This document shows, piece by piece, positions 45,397 to 54,454 of a stretch of DNA of 64,000 nt. Both the position numbers and the translations under genes were made by a program. This stretch comes from Emticicia aquatilis (GTDB lineage: Bacteria; Bacteroidota; Bacteroidia; Cytophagales; Spirosomataceae): positions 124,001-188,000 of the forward strand of contig NZ_BMKK01000001.1 in the NCBI RefSeq assembly GCF_014644295.1, given 5' to 3'. Below the pieces are notes generated by a model. That model searched no databases, was not told where the DNA came from, and saw only the letters and a list, made by a program, of their open reading frames with translations. The stretch's first letter is position 1. Every line of letters begins with the position of its first letter.

Positions 45397-46722
45397 ATGA
45401 ATCTTAAAAAATTACTCTTTGGCTCTGTTATTTTCTTTTTGTTTGTTGCCTCAAAAACAATAACCACTACCGACTACCTAAACCTACCAGCCACTCCTTA
45501 TGAATATAGTGTTTCGTTACCCAACTACTATGCCAATAATGTCAATCCGATAGATAACACTCCCGCCACCAACCCTATCACCAATCATGGAGCAACACTC
45601 GGGCGTGTACTTTTTTATGATAAAAACCTAAGTATTAACCGAACTGTTTCGTGTGCTTCGTGCCACAAACAAAGCGAAGGTTTCAGCGATTCTCGCACGC
45701 TAAGCATAGGTTTTGCTGGAGGTACAACCGACCGCCACGGCATGACCGTTCTGAATGCTCGGTACTATCAACGTGGGCGTTTTTTCTGGGATGAAAGAGC
45801 CGCCACGCTTGAAGACCAAGTGCTTCAACCTCTACAAAACACCGTAGAAATGGGTTTGACTGCTGCTCAAATTTCGGAAAGAGTGAGCGAGCAACCTTAC
45901 TATAATCAACTATTTATCAATGCTTTTGGAGATAATTCTATTACTAACGATAGAATTTCAAAGGCTTTGGCTCAATTTGTAAGAAGTATCGTGAGCTATC
46001 AAAGTAAATATGATATTGGTCGAGCTGCTGTAAACAATCCTAACCAGCCTTTTGCAAATTTTACAGCTCAAGAAAATCAAGGAAAGCAGTTATTCTTCAC
46101 GCCAATTCCGCAAGGGGGCGGAGGTTGTGCGGGCTGTCATGGTACAGAAGCCTTTGTAAGTGCCAGACCCGAAAACAACGGAATTGACCTCACTTCAACT
46201 ACCGATTTAGGCGTTGGTGGTGTTGCACCCATCAGGCCCAACTTAATAGGACATTTCAAAAATTCAAGTATCCGAAACATCGAACTTACTGCCCCCTACA
46301 TGCACGATGGCCGATTTACTACCCTCGAACAAGTGGTTGAGCATTACAATAGTGGTATTCAGGCTCACCCCAATCTTTCGGGTATTTTGAAAGATGCCAA
46401 CGGCAACCCCATAAGATTAAACTTCTCGACTGCTCAGAAAAACGCCTTAGTGGCCTTTATGAGAACCTTAACCGATAATAGTGTAGCAACCGAAGCACGT
46501 TGGAGTAACCCGTTTTGTCAGACTAATCTAAGTTTTACGGGTACAATCAATTCGGGTGGTTTTCAGTCGAGCAATGCTATTTTAGTGCAAGATGGTAGCA
46601 GCACACAAGTGCAAAGTGGTAGTACTGTAAACCTTGTTTCTGGCAAAGCCATTATTCTGAATCCTTCGTTTGAAGCTAAAACTGGGAGTGTATTTAAAGC
46701 CCAGATTAGCACTTGTCAATAA
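45397..46722 (+). CDS. Dihaem cytochrome c peroxidase-like protein with C-terminal sorting-type module
   Basis: This 441-aa protein has a signal peptide and two haem c sites, CASCH at residues 86-90 and CAGCH at 244-248, in the MauG/CCP fold (GRVLFYDKNLSINRTVSCA, APYMHDGRFTTLEQVVEHYN). It should reduce peroxide or oxidise a partner in the periplasm or outside. Unusually, about 65 extra residues at the C-terminus (SGKAIILNPSFEAKTGSVFK, ending ISTCQ) match the ends of the giant and sortilin-like proteins here, suggesting surface export. Confidence 0.92.
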   Translation: MNLKKLLFGSVIFFLFVASKTITTTDYLNLPATPYEYSVSLPNYYANNVNPIDNTPATNPITNHGATLGRVLFYDKNLSINRTVSCASCHKQSEGFSDSRTLSIGFAGGTTDRHGMTVLNARYYQRGRFFWDERAATLEDQVLQPLQNTVEMGLTAAQISERVSEQPYYNQLFINAFGDNSITNDRISKALAQFVRSIVSYQSKYDIGRAAVNNPNQPFANFTAQENQGKQLFFTPIPQGGGGCAGCHGTEAFVSARPENNGIDLTSTTDLGVGGVAPIRPNLIGHFKNSSIRNIELTAPYMHDGRFTTLEQVVEHYNSGIQAHPNLSGILKDANGNPIRLNFSTAQKNALVAFMRTLTDNSVATEARWSNPFCQTNLSFTGTINSGGFQSSNAILVQDGSSTQVQSGSTVNLVSGKAIILNPSFEAKTGSVFKAQISTCQ

Positions 46723-46755
46723 AACACATACCCTTCAATATATTTTACTTACTTG

Positions 46756-46791
46756 AGCATAGCTTTTGTCGGAATGGCACTAAGCTATGCT
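46756..46791 (+). terminator. Intrinsic terminator after the cytochrome c peroxidase gene
   Basis: AGCATAGCTT (46756-46765) pairs with AAGCTATGCT (46782-46791) and is followed by TTTTTT. It lies 34 bp after the stop. Confidence 0.85.
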
Positions 46792-46841
46792 TTTTTTAGT
46801 TCTAACAAAAAAATGGCGAAATTTTTAGGTGTTAACATAAA

Positions 46842-47086
46842 TCTGATGTTACGCAAATTTTCTAAAAATCCGTAGGATTGTCTCATTTTGTAGCCGTCGA
46901 TTTTAATCGATGGTAAAACGATGTACATAGTTTGTTAGAGTTCCATCGGAACGACCCATATAATAAACGACCCATATAATAAATGTATCGTTCCGATGGA
47001 ACTTGATTTACCCTTATAATTACTACCATCGATTAAAATCGACGGCTACAAAATCAATCGAGCCGATGGCTCTGCGTAACATCAGA
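46842..47086. repeat. Triple-nested perfect palindromic element (MITE/REP-like), 245 bp
   Basis: Three pairs of perfect inverted arms are nested: 46842-46855 with 47073-47086 (14 bp), 46886-46915 with 47024-47053 (30 bp), and 46939-46954 with 46988-47003 (16 bp). The loop holds a 16-bp tandem duplication (46950-46965 and 46966-46981, ACGACCCATATAATA). No ORF. It looks like a non-autonomous dispersed element. Confidence 0.85.
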
Positions 47087-47126
47087 TACTATCAATAAAG
47101 TTTCTTTGAACTTCCATAGCGTGTTC

Positions 47127-47219
47127 CTCCCTCTCCCGTGGGAGAGGGGGTGAAAGGGTGAGGGTGTTTTCGTAGTAACAAGCCCTCCTTCCTTTCCTCT
47201 TCTCCCGCAGGAGAAGAGG
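47127..47219. repeat. Two C-rich hairpins (CTCTCCC / GGGAGAG type)
   Basis: TCCCTCTCCC pairs with GGGAGAGGGG around 47128-47149. CCTCTTCTCC (47196-47205) pairs with GGAGAAGAGG (47210-47219). Similar hairpins are common intergenic elements in many bacteria. Confidence 0.65.
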
Positions 47220-47506
47220 AGGTCACAAAAAATTAGAGTAATTTTGTTTATATATCTCTTCAAAACCGAAACTCAAAAATATTTTATTCTGCTTTGGTAT
47301 TAACTAATGGTAAATTTATTTGTCAAAACCGCCCAATAACATTGCATTTCTTTTGTTTTACCATTTTCTATGATTTATCTTTTTAATAGACATTTTCTCT
47401 AAAATATATCATTCTTGTAGATTAAATATACTGCCTTCTAAAAATATTCAATAAAATTTCTCTGATTTTCTAACAATTTGTTTCAACAATTAATTTATAA
47501 TTTTAG

Positions 47507-47514
47507 TATATTTG
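47507..47514 (+). promoter_or_regulatory. Candidate -7 box of the gcvP promoter
   Basis: TATATTTG fits the Bacteroidota -7 consensus TAnnTTTG and lies about 100 bp before the gcvP ATG. I see no unambiguous -33 element, so the call is tentative. Confidence 0.4.
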
Positions 47515-47582
47515 CATGCTCATCCAAACAGACCATTCATGCAGTTTCATACCCCAAAGCATGAATCAATTCAAAAATAAAC

Positions 47583-47608
47583 TCCCCTTCAGGGGCAGGG
47601 GGTTTTTC
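47583..47608. repeat. CCCCTTCAGGGG element before gcvP
   Basis: The hairpin CCCCTTCAGGGGCAGGGGG ends just before the gcvP ATG at 47613. A near-identical CCCCTTTAGGGGTTAGGGG lies at about 58162-58182. Such hairpins are probably dispersed repeats; here it could hide the ribosome-binding region. Confidence 0.6.
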
Positions 47609-47612
47609 ACCG

Positions 47613-50489
47613 ATGAAAGTAAACCTTATTACGCAAGAATCCTTTGAAAGTCGCCATCATGGCAAAAGCGATGCAGAACTCCAAGCCATGTTTAAAAGCA
47701 TTGGTGTCGATTCGCTCGAAACACTCATCAACGAAACTGTTCCTGCTGGAATCCGTTTAAAAAATCCACTCAATTTGCCAGAAGCAAAGTCGGAAGTAGA
47801 TTTTTTAGCTGACTTCAAAGCATTGGCTCAAAAAAACAAAGTTTATAAATCATTTATTGGTACGGGCTATTATGATACCGTTGTGCCAAATGTGATTTTA
47901 AGAAATATACTCGAAAATCCTGCGTGGTACACAGCCTACACGCCTTATCAGGCTGAAATCGCCCAAGGACGTTTAGAAATGCTATTGAATTTCCAAACGA
48001 TGGTGATTGAGCTAACGGGAATGGAAATTGCTAACGCTTCTTTGCTCGATGAAGGTACTGCTGCCGCCGAAGCCATGACGATGCTTCACAGTGTGCGTCC
48101 TGCTACCAAGAAAAACGCTCAAACCTTCTTCGTTTCAGAACTTTGTCACCCACAAACAATTGATTTGGTAATTGGTCGTGCAAAACCTTTGGGAATTAAT
48201 GTTGTGGTTGGTAATCACGCAACTTATGATTTAACCAACGAAGATTTATACGGAATTTTATTGCAATACCCAGCCACAAACGGCGAAGTGTATGACTACA
48301 CCGATTTGATTGCTGCTGCTCACGAACTCAATGTATTTACTGCCGTAGCGGCCGATTTATTGTCATTAACGCTCCTCACTCCTCCAGGTGAAATGGGTGC
48401 TGATGTGGTAGTTGGTTCAGCCCAACGTTTGGGAGTGCCGATGGGTTATGGTGGCCCTCATGCGGCTTTTTTTGCTACAAAAGATAGCTTCAAACGTCAA
48501 ATCCCAGGTCGTATTATTGGTGTTTCGGTTGATGCCCAAGGTAATCGTGCTTTGCGTATGGCTTTACAAACTCGTGAGCAACACATCCGTCGTGAAAAAG
48601 CAACTTCAAATATCTGTACTGCCCAAGTTTTATTATCGGTGATGGCTTCGGCTTACGGTGTATATCACGGGCCAAAAGGTTTGACAAATATTGCAGCTAA
48701 AATCAATGGTTTGACCAAACTTTTTGCTGAATCAGTTGAAGGACTCGACTATCAAGTATTAAATAAAAACTATTTCGATACCGTAACGATTCATACCGAA
48801 GACAACAGCAAAATCAAAGCAATTGCCGAGAAACATGAGGTAAATCTTCGTTATTATGCCAATGGAAATGTGGGCGTTTCTTTCGATGAAAGAAAAACCA
48901 TCAAAGACGTTGAGCAATTATTAAATATTTTTGCCGAAGCGGGTGGAAAAAGCACCAACATCAACTTAAAATCTGAAGTTGAAATTGGTTTTGGCGTAGG
49001 TCTAAACCGTACTTCTGATTTCATGACCCACCCTGTGTTTAGTAGCTACCACACCGAACACGAAATGTTGCGTTACCTAAAATCTTTAGAAAACAAAGAT
49101 TTATCGTTGGTTCACTCAATGATTTCGTTGGGAAGTTGCACCATGAAACTCAACGCTACGGCCGAGATGATTCCTGTAACTTGGCCAGAATTCGGTCAAA
49201 TTCACCCATTTGCTCCAAAAGACCAAACCGAAGGTTATCAAGAATTATTCAAAAACTTAAACGATTGGTTGTGTGAAGTAACGGGCTTCGCTCAAATGTC
49301 GTTACAGCCAAATTCGGGAGCTCAAGGCGAATACGCAGGTTTGATGGTGATTCGTGCTTATCACGAAAGCCGTGGCGATTCGCACCGTAATATTGCCTTG
49401 ATTCCATCGTCGGCTCATGGTACAAACCCAGCATCGGCCGTAATGGCGGGTATGCAAGTAGTTGTGAGTAAATGTGATGAAAAAGGAAACATCGACGTTG
49501 CAGATTTGAAGGCAAAGGCTGAGCAGTATTCAGCAAACTTGGCTTGTTTGATGGTAACTTACCCATCGACACACGGGGTTTTTGAAGAATCTATCAAAGA
49601 AATTTGTGCTTTGATTCACGAACACGGCGGACAAGTTTATATGGATGGTGCAAATATGAATGCCCAAGTTGGTTTGACTTCGCCAGCAACTATCGGAGCA
49701 GATGTTTGTCACCTCAACCTACACAAAACATTCTGTATTCCTCACGGTGGTGGTGGTCCAGGAATGGGGCCAATCGGTGTAGCACAGCACTTAGCTGAGT
49801 TTTTACCAACCAATGCCGTTGTGGATATGGGTGGAAAATCGGGTATTCACGGAATCTCGGCTGCTCCTTACGGAAGTGCAAGTATCTTGACTATTTCTTA
49901 CGCTTACATTGCCATGATGGGCGGTGAAGGCTTAACAAATGCCACTAAAAATGCGATTTTGAATGCCAATTACATCAAATCTCGTTTGGAAGGCGAATAC
50001 CAAATTCTTTACACCGCCGATAGCGGACGTTGTGCCCACGAAATGATTGTTGATTTACGTCAGTTCAAAACTTCGGCAGGCGTTGAGGCCGAAGACGTAG
50101 CAAAACGTTTGATGGATTATAATTTCCATGCTCCAACGCTTTCGTTCCCAGTTGCGGGTACAATCATGATTGAGCCAACTGAATCAGAATCGAAAGCTGA
50201 ACTCGACCGTTTCTGCGATGCACTTTTGAGTATTCGTGAAGAAATCAGAGAAATTGAAGCAGGAAATGTAGATAAAGCCGATAACGTATTGAAAAACGCT
50301 CCGCACACAGCGGCAGTAGTTTTGGTAGAAAATTGGACAAAAGCTTATTCGAGAGAAAAAGCGGCGTACCCACTACCTTACGTAAAAGCCAATAAATTCT
50401 GGGCAACCGTTAGCCGCATCGACTCGGCTTATGGTGACAGAAATCTTATCTGTGCTTGTGAACCTGTGGAGGCTTATGCTGAGAATTGA
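47613..50489 (+). CDS. gcvP: Glycine dehydrogenase (aminomethyl-transferring), P protein
   Basis: This 958-aa, full-length fused P protein decarboxylates glycine with PLP and loads the aminomethyl group on the H protein lipoamide, in the glycine cleavage system. Visible motifs are [20 protein letters not shown] near residue 62, [15 protein letters not shown] near 503, [12 protein letters not shown] near 566, [11 protein letters not shown] near 597 and the PLP lysine K705 in [19 protein letters not shown]. Other gcv genes are not in the window. A terminator follows. Confidence 0.98.
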   Translation: MKVNLITQESFESRHHGKSDAELQAMFKSIGVDSLETLINETVPAGIRLKNPLNLPEAKSEVDFLADFKALAQKNKVYKSFIGTGYYDTVVPNVILRNILENPAWYTAYTPYQAEIAQGRLEMLLNFQTMVIELTGMEIANASLLDEGTAAAEAMTMLHSVRPATKKNAQTFFVSELCHPQTIDLVIGRAKPLGINVVVGNHATYDLTNEDLYGILLQYPATNGEVYDYTDLIAAAHELNVFTAVAADLLSLTLLTPPGEMGADVVVGSAQRLGVPMGYGGPHAAFFATKDSFKRQIPGRIIGVSVDAQGNRALRMALQTREQHIRREKATSNICTAQVLLSVMASAYGVYHGPKGLTNIAAKINGLTKLFAESVEGLDYQVLNKNYFDTVTIHTEDNSKIKAIAEKHEVNLRYYANGNVGVSFDERKTIKDVEQLLNIFAEAGGKSTNINLKSEVEIGFGVGLNRTSDFMTHPVFSSYHTEHEMLRYLKSLENKDLSLVHSMISLGSCTMKLNATAEMIPVTWPEFGQIHPFAPKDQTEGYQELFKNLNDWLCEVTGFAQMSLQPNSGAQGEYAGLMVIRAYHESRGDSHRNIALIPSSAHGTNPASAVMAGMQVVVSKCDEKGNIDVADLKAKAEQYSANLACLMVTYPSTHGVFEESIKEICALIHEHGGQVYMDGANMNAQVGLTSPATIGADVCHLNLHKTFCIPHGGGGPGMGPIGVAQHLAEFLPTNAVVDMGGKSGIHGISAAPYGSASILTISYAYIAMMGGEGLTNATKNAILNANYIKSRLEGEYQILYTADSGRCAHEMIVDLRQFKTSAGVEAEDVAKRLMDYNFHAPTLSFPVAGTIMIEPTESESKAELDRFCDALLSIREEIREIEAGNVDKADNVLKNAPHTAAVVLVENWTKAYSREKAAYPLPYVKANKFWATVSRIDSAYGDRNLICACEPVEAYAEN

Positions 50490-50502
50490 TAGGATAAAAC
50501 TT

Positions 50503-50545
50503 AACAAAAATGCCTTGTTGATTTCATCAGCAAGGCATTTTTGTT
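50503..50545. terminator. Bidirectional terminator between gcvP and the toxin gene
   Basis: Arms 50503-50522 and 50526-50545 pair over 20 bp with one wobble, with A and T runs at the outer ends. It serves gcvP (plus) and overlaps the last bases of the convergent toxin gene. Confidence 0.9.
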
Positions 50546-50810
50546 AATCAGGAAAATAATCATAAATATCTTTTCTATGAAGTACTCGGCTCAGTATAAG
50601 TTCATCTGCAATCATTAAGAAACCAATTCTGTAATTCCCCAATCTTATTCGATAGGCATTTTTGTAGCCAGTCATTTTTTTGAGGTTCTTAATTTGTGAT
50701 AAGCTATCAACTTGTTCTAATTCGAGTAAAATATCTTTAATTTCGAGTTGTATTTCCTTACCCAACTTCTTGGCATCACGTACAAAACTTCCCTTAATAA
50801 CAATTTTCAT
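50544..50810 (-). CDS. RelE/ParE-family toxin
   Basis: This 88-aa protein has the RelE/ParE fold pattern: FVRDAKKLGKEIQLEIKDIL, then LKKMTGYKNAYRIRLGNYRI and a C-terminal HRKDIYDYFP. RelE types cleave mRNA at the ribosome and ParE types hit gyrase; the sequence looks more RelE-like (R-I-R-GNYRIGF, HRKDIY). It overlaps the upstream antitoxin gene by 4 bp. The operon order is antitoxin then toxin, as usual. Confidence 0.9.
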   Translation of the reverse strand: MKIVIKGSFVRDAKKLGKEIQLEIKDILLELEQVDSLSQIKNLKKMTGYKNAYRIRLGNYRIGFLMIADELILSRVLHRKDIYDYFPD

Positions 50811-51019
50811 TTACCTAAAGCATCTAAAAAATTATCTTTTTCTGCTTCTGTCAAGGTTTCGCTTTTTAAACCCTCTTCCATTGCCACGAACAATGCTTTA
50901 TCTTCTTGTTCTTCTGTCAAAACTCGGTTCTTAATTTTAGTGCGAATACTCAATAGCTTCGCCATTTTCTTAAAAACCTGTACTTGTTCGGGTTGTATAT
51001 TTTCCAGAATTAAATCCAT
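50807..51019 (-). CDS. Antitoxin partner of the RelE/ParE toxin
   Basis: I chose the ATG at 51019 (70 aa, MDLILENIQPEQVQVFKKMA); an in-frame ATG eight codons upstream is possible. The small acidic, helical protein ends in LTEAEKDNFLDALGK, a likely toxin-binding helix. It overlaps the toxin gene by 4 bp. No classic DNA-binding domain is plain, so autoregulation is uncertain. Confidence 0.75.
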   Translation of the reverse strand: MDLILENIQPEQVQVFKKMAKLLSIRTKIKNRVLTEEQEDKALFVAMEEGLKSETLTEAEKDNFLDALGK

Positions 51020-51168
51020 CGTATTATCTTTATTAATGAGCAAATTTATTGGTTTTTTGTTTTATTAACAAGATGCCTCTATACTAATAACAGTTTAACA
51101 ATACATTGGCTACTACTATTTTCTCAAATTTAAACATTATTTTCATAACTCTTCAAATATTTATCACT

Positions 51169-53625
51169 TCAATTCTCCGAACACCCAGCAATCTGTGCTT
51201 GGAAAGTGCTACCTTGTTTGGCTTCAAAATTGGGTTCGAGCAAAATATATTTTCCTGCTGAATAGGTTACTTTTTGGTTGGCATTGATGGCATTATTGGC
51301 ATTGGCTTGTATCCAATCCCACGATTCTATTGTGGCGTTTGGCAATCTGTTTTCTTTTTCTAACACCAGTTGGCTATTGCAGTTGGGTGGTAGTGGTAGC
51401 GTACTCATGTAAATGCCTCGTCCGTGTGTGCCTACCGCCAAAACTCGGTCAGTTGAACGATACACCAAGCCATCGCAGCGTACATTGGCCAAGCCCGTGT
51501 TTGTCGGTTGCCAATTGGGGTTAGTTGACGAAATATCTGGTGTCTGCCAAACACCCAACTCAGTAGCCAAAAATACTTGTTTGCGGTCGAGCGGATAAAA
51601 AACTGCGGCTCGCACGGGCATATCTTCCAAGCCAGAACCTGTTTGGTCTTTGTTTACCCAGGTTGTGCCACCATCGTTGGTCAACCAAACCGAAGAAATA
51701 CCATAATTTGAAAACGTCACCAACAAATTATCATCGGTTGCACCAATATCAATACACGAAATAGTGGTGTTTCCAGCAGGTAAACAAGCATTATCAATTT
51801 GCGTAAAGTTCTGACCAGCAATGCCTGCGTTCGTAATTTTATAGATTTTACCACCTTTGCAGCCAATAAATAAGGTATGGTCGGTCTTGCCAGCTTTCAT
51901 AAACGTAATATCCATTTTTACGTTTACGGTCATGCTACCCAAGACTGTCCCACCACCAACATCCGTCACTCTTGAAAGGCGAGTTGTAGTAGAAGTAGTA
52001 TCGGAGTATGAATAAAAAACATTGATTTTATCATTATAAGCCGCAGGATTCAGAAACTTACCTTTATCACCATCAATGACGATAGATTCTGTGAAATCTC
52101 CATTTTGGTTATGCAGTTCATAGACATTTTTAATACCCGAAATTATCTGCACATTTGGGTTATCTCGGTCGATAAAACAGATATAACCATCGCCACTAAA
52201 GATGGCTACATCAGTGCCAGTTCCTTGCGTAAAAATCGGTGGATTGATTCTTTGTGAACCATTATCTTGCGTTCCGCCAATGGCGTAGCCGCTTCCTGCA
52301 ATATTTTTTACGGCCACACTATAAAACTGAGCCACATTATAGCCTTTGGTTCGGCGTTGAAAAGTTGGCTCGGTAGTAGCTGCATTTCCATAATTATTTG
52401 ATACAAAAACGCCTCCATCATTACCAATCAGCACTTGGTCGGGGTTATAAGGGTTAAAAACAATCGCATGTTGGTCGGGGTATGGAAGTCCATAATAGAG
52501 CATCACCCAGTTTGCACCGCCATCGGTCGTTTTGGCGAGATTCGTACCGCCCGCAATCACTACGTTGGGGTCGGTTGGATGTACCGACAAAATCAGATTA
52601 TACCAACCTTGATTCGATGTAAAATTTGGTGCTGCAATATCTGTCCAAGTGCTACCAGCATCGCTCGATTTCTTAAACCATTTGATTTTTCCAGTATTTG
52701 GGGGTGAATCTCCATAAGTAGAAACCGCATAAATTACTTGCGAACTTCCCGAAGTGGAGGGAGCTAAAGCCAATTCAGTTCTTGCTCCAGTATTATCGGG
52801 CGTGATATTTGTCCAAGTTGACCCTTCGTCGGTTGATTTATAAATGCCACTTCCCGAAGAGGTAATTTTACCAAAAGTTGCAAAAATCGTTTGGTCGGAG
52901 GCAATTTCTAAATCAGCGGCAAAAGTTGAGCCAATGGTGGGTAATAAAACTTGTTGCCAAGTTGTGCCATTATCAGTTGAGCGATAAACGCCGTTTTGTG
53001 TAGCAGCAAAAACTTTTCCATTAGTGTTTACTGCTATATCTTGAACAAAATAAAAATCGGAATTGGAAGCGGTTGAAGGTAATTGTTGCCAAGTTGTACC
53101 GTTATTGGCAGAATACCAGATGCCTGCCCCACGAACAGCATCAATATTTTGCCAACCTTCTCCCGTACCTACGTACATTTTTTGTGGAGAGTTTGGGTCA
53201 AATGCAATGCAAGAAACCGCCAAATTTGCCCAAAAATCATCAATTTTTACCCATTGCTGATTAGCATCGGTGAAATCATTATTATACCAAAGTCCGCCCG
53301 CTACTCCCCCAGCCCACACTCTTTTATGATTGGCATCATTGGGGTCGAGAGCTAACGCTCGTGTACGCCCACCTGCATCCGATGGCCCCATTTCGTACCA
53401 ATTCATTGAAGAGGATAAACGGCCTTTCTGTATTTTCTCTTGTAGATTTTTTCTTGCCGAAACCAATCGCTCAAGTGGAACTACTCCTGTGGCGGGGTCT
53501 TGTGTGATTTCGGTTTCAAACCTTGCTCGTTCGTAGGGATTCTCATGAAATTCTTTCTTTTTTTCTTGCCCCCAAACATTGAAAACTGAGAACAGAGCCA
53601 CAGCGATAATGTAAGATTTGTGCAT
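51169..53625 (-). CDS. Sortilin/VPS10-like beta-propeller surface protein with C-terminal sorting-type module
   Basis: This 818-aa protein has a signal peptide (MHKSYIIAVALFSVFNVWGQ). Many BNR/Asp-box-like repeats follow (GIYKSTDEGSTWTN, GVYRSTDNGTTWQQ, SDAGSTWTD, TDGGANWVM), forming the ten-bladed propeller of the sortilin/exo-sialidase-like group. ALALDPNDANHKRVWAGGVA near residue 93 is typical. The final ~55 residues (VTYSAGKYILLEPNFEAKQG, ending IAGCSEN) match the ends of the giant and cytochrome c peroxidase proteins. Secreted, surface role likely. Ligand unknown. Confidence 0.9.
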   Translation of the reverse strand: MHKSYIIAVALFSVFNVWGQEKKKEFHENPYERARFETEITQDPATGVVPLERLVSARKNLQEKIQKGRLSSSMNWYEMGPSDAGGRTRALALDPNDANHKRVWAGGVAGGLWYNNDFTDANQQWVKIDDFWANLAVSCIAFDPNSPQKMYVGTGEGWQNIDAVRGAGIWYSANNGTTWQQLPSTASNSDFYFVQDIAVNTNGKVFAATQNGVYRSTDNGTTWQQVLLPTIGSTFAADLEIASDQTIFATFGKITSSGSGIYKSTDEGSTWTNITPDNTGARTELALAPSTSGSSQVIYAVSTYGDSPPNTGKIKWFKKSSDAGSTWTDIAAPNFTSNQGWYNLILSVHPTDPNVVIAGGTNLAKTTDGGANWVMLYYGLPYPDQHAIVFNPYNPDQVLIGNDGGVFVSNNYGNAATTEPTFQRRTKGYNVAQFYSVAVKNIAGSGYAIGGTQDNGSQRINPPIFTQGTGTDVAIFSGDGYICFIDRDNPNVQIISGIKNVYELHNQNGDFTESIVIDGDKGKFLNPAAYNDKINVFYSYSDTTSTTTRLSRVTDVGGGTVLGSMTVNVKMDITFMKAGKTDHTLFIGCKGGKIYKITNAGIAGQNFTQIDNACLPAGNTTISCIDIGATDDNLLVTFSNYGISSVWLTNDGGTTWVNKDQTGSGLEDMPVRAAVFYPLDRKQVFLATELGVWQTPDISSTNPNWQPTNTGLANVRCDGLVYRSTDRVLAVGTHGRGIYMSTLPLPPNCNSQLVLEKENRLPNATIESWDWIQANANNAINANQKVTYSAGKYILLEPNFEAKQGSTFQAQIAGCSEN

Positions 53626-53709
53626 AAAAAATGCTCATTAAGTGAGATACTAAAGTCGTAACTTTTCACCTGATGAGCAAATTTATTTATTTTCTGGTAG
53701 TTTATCTTT

Positions 53710-54336
53710 TTAAGCGTATGGCGATTCTCCTTCTTGTAGATATTGCCCAATATTAAAACTGATACCTTCAATTACTTCAATATCTTGGTGCCAGTTAGCT
53801 ATTTGCCAGTTTTCGTCTTTAGTAGCAATCATTACTTTTTTACTTTCCGAAATAACCCAAATCACTTTTTCCACACCAAAAGCTAAAAGTTTATCAGTTT
53901 TTAAGTTAATATAAGCCTCAGGGAATTCAAAATCTTCAATATCAGCATCAATATCTACTTCTATCTGAATTTTTGGTGGAACACTCGCATAATGTTTATC
54001 AGCAGCTTTTAAAGGCAATTTTGAGGTTTCAAAAATAGCAATATCTGCTGATAAATTGGTTTTCTTCTCTAAGTGTAGCCCTTGCTCATTTGTCAATATA
54101 TGATATCTTTTCTCATCCAGATTTCTGAACAAAATCCTAAGCATATATTGGATAATCATATTTTGTAATGTACTTGCACCCATGATTTCGCTAATTTTCT
54201 TTGTTCCACCCAATACTTCTCTGTAACCTTTATAATAGATAGGTTTTCCATCAATTACTTCATAAATCAACGAGGCTGGAATTTTCTTTGCTGGAATTTT
54301 TGGGAGCTTTTTATTTAAATTTCTGACTGCTACCAT
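53710..54336 (-). CDS. Uma2-family (DUF820) putative restriction endonuclease
   Basis: This 208-aa protein matches the Uma2/DUF820 family, a PD-(D/E)xK nuclease fold. It has ADIAIFETSKLP near residue 98, and PPKIQIEVDID near 119 with the acidic and Gln/Lys active-site region, then KLLAFGVEKVIWVISESKKV. The family is abundant in Cyanobacteria and Bacteroidota, with unclear cellular role (defence or mobile-element links are speculated). It is a single gene. Confidence 0.88.
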   Translation of the reverse strand: MVAVRNLNKKLPKIPAKKIPASLIYEVIDGKPIYYKGYREVLGGTKKISEIMGASTLQNMIIQYMLRILFRNLDEKRYHILTNEQGLHLEKKTNLSADIAIFETSKLPLKAADKHYASVPPKIQIEVDIDADIEDFEFPEAYINLKTDKLLAFGVEKVIWVISESKKVMIATKDENWQIANWHQDIEVIEGISFNIGQYLQEGESPYA

Positions 54337-54454
54337 ATTATTTGATTTTTGCTTTCGTAAATTTAAAACAAATAGTCTCTTTTTTTCAAATAAACCCTAA
54401 AATTCTTCTCGTAGAATTACTTTCTTTGCAAATCATTGACTAACCAAAATCCCT

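Larger units (their letters stand above)
46723..47612. other. 890-bp repeat-rich intergenic region
   Basis: No accepted gene. In order it holds a terminator (46756-46791), a 245-bp nested palindrome (46842-47086), two C-rich hairpins (47127-47150 and 47196-47219), an AT-rich stretch, a TAnnTTTG promoter box (47507-47514) and a CCCCTTCAGGGG element just before gcvP. Confidence 0.7.

Noticed and set aside
47515-47612. Glycine riboswitch before gcvP
   Set aside because: The leader is under 100 nt and I find no tandem glycine-aptamer core; only a dispersed-type hairpin is present.
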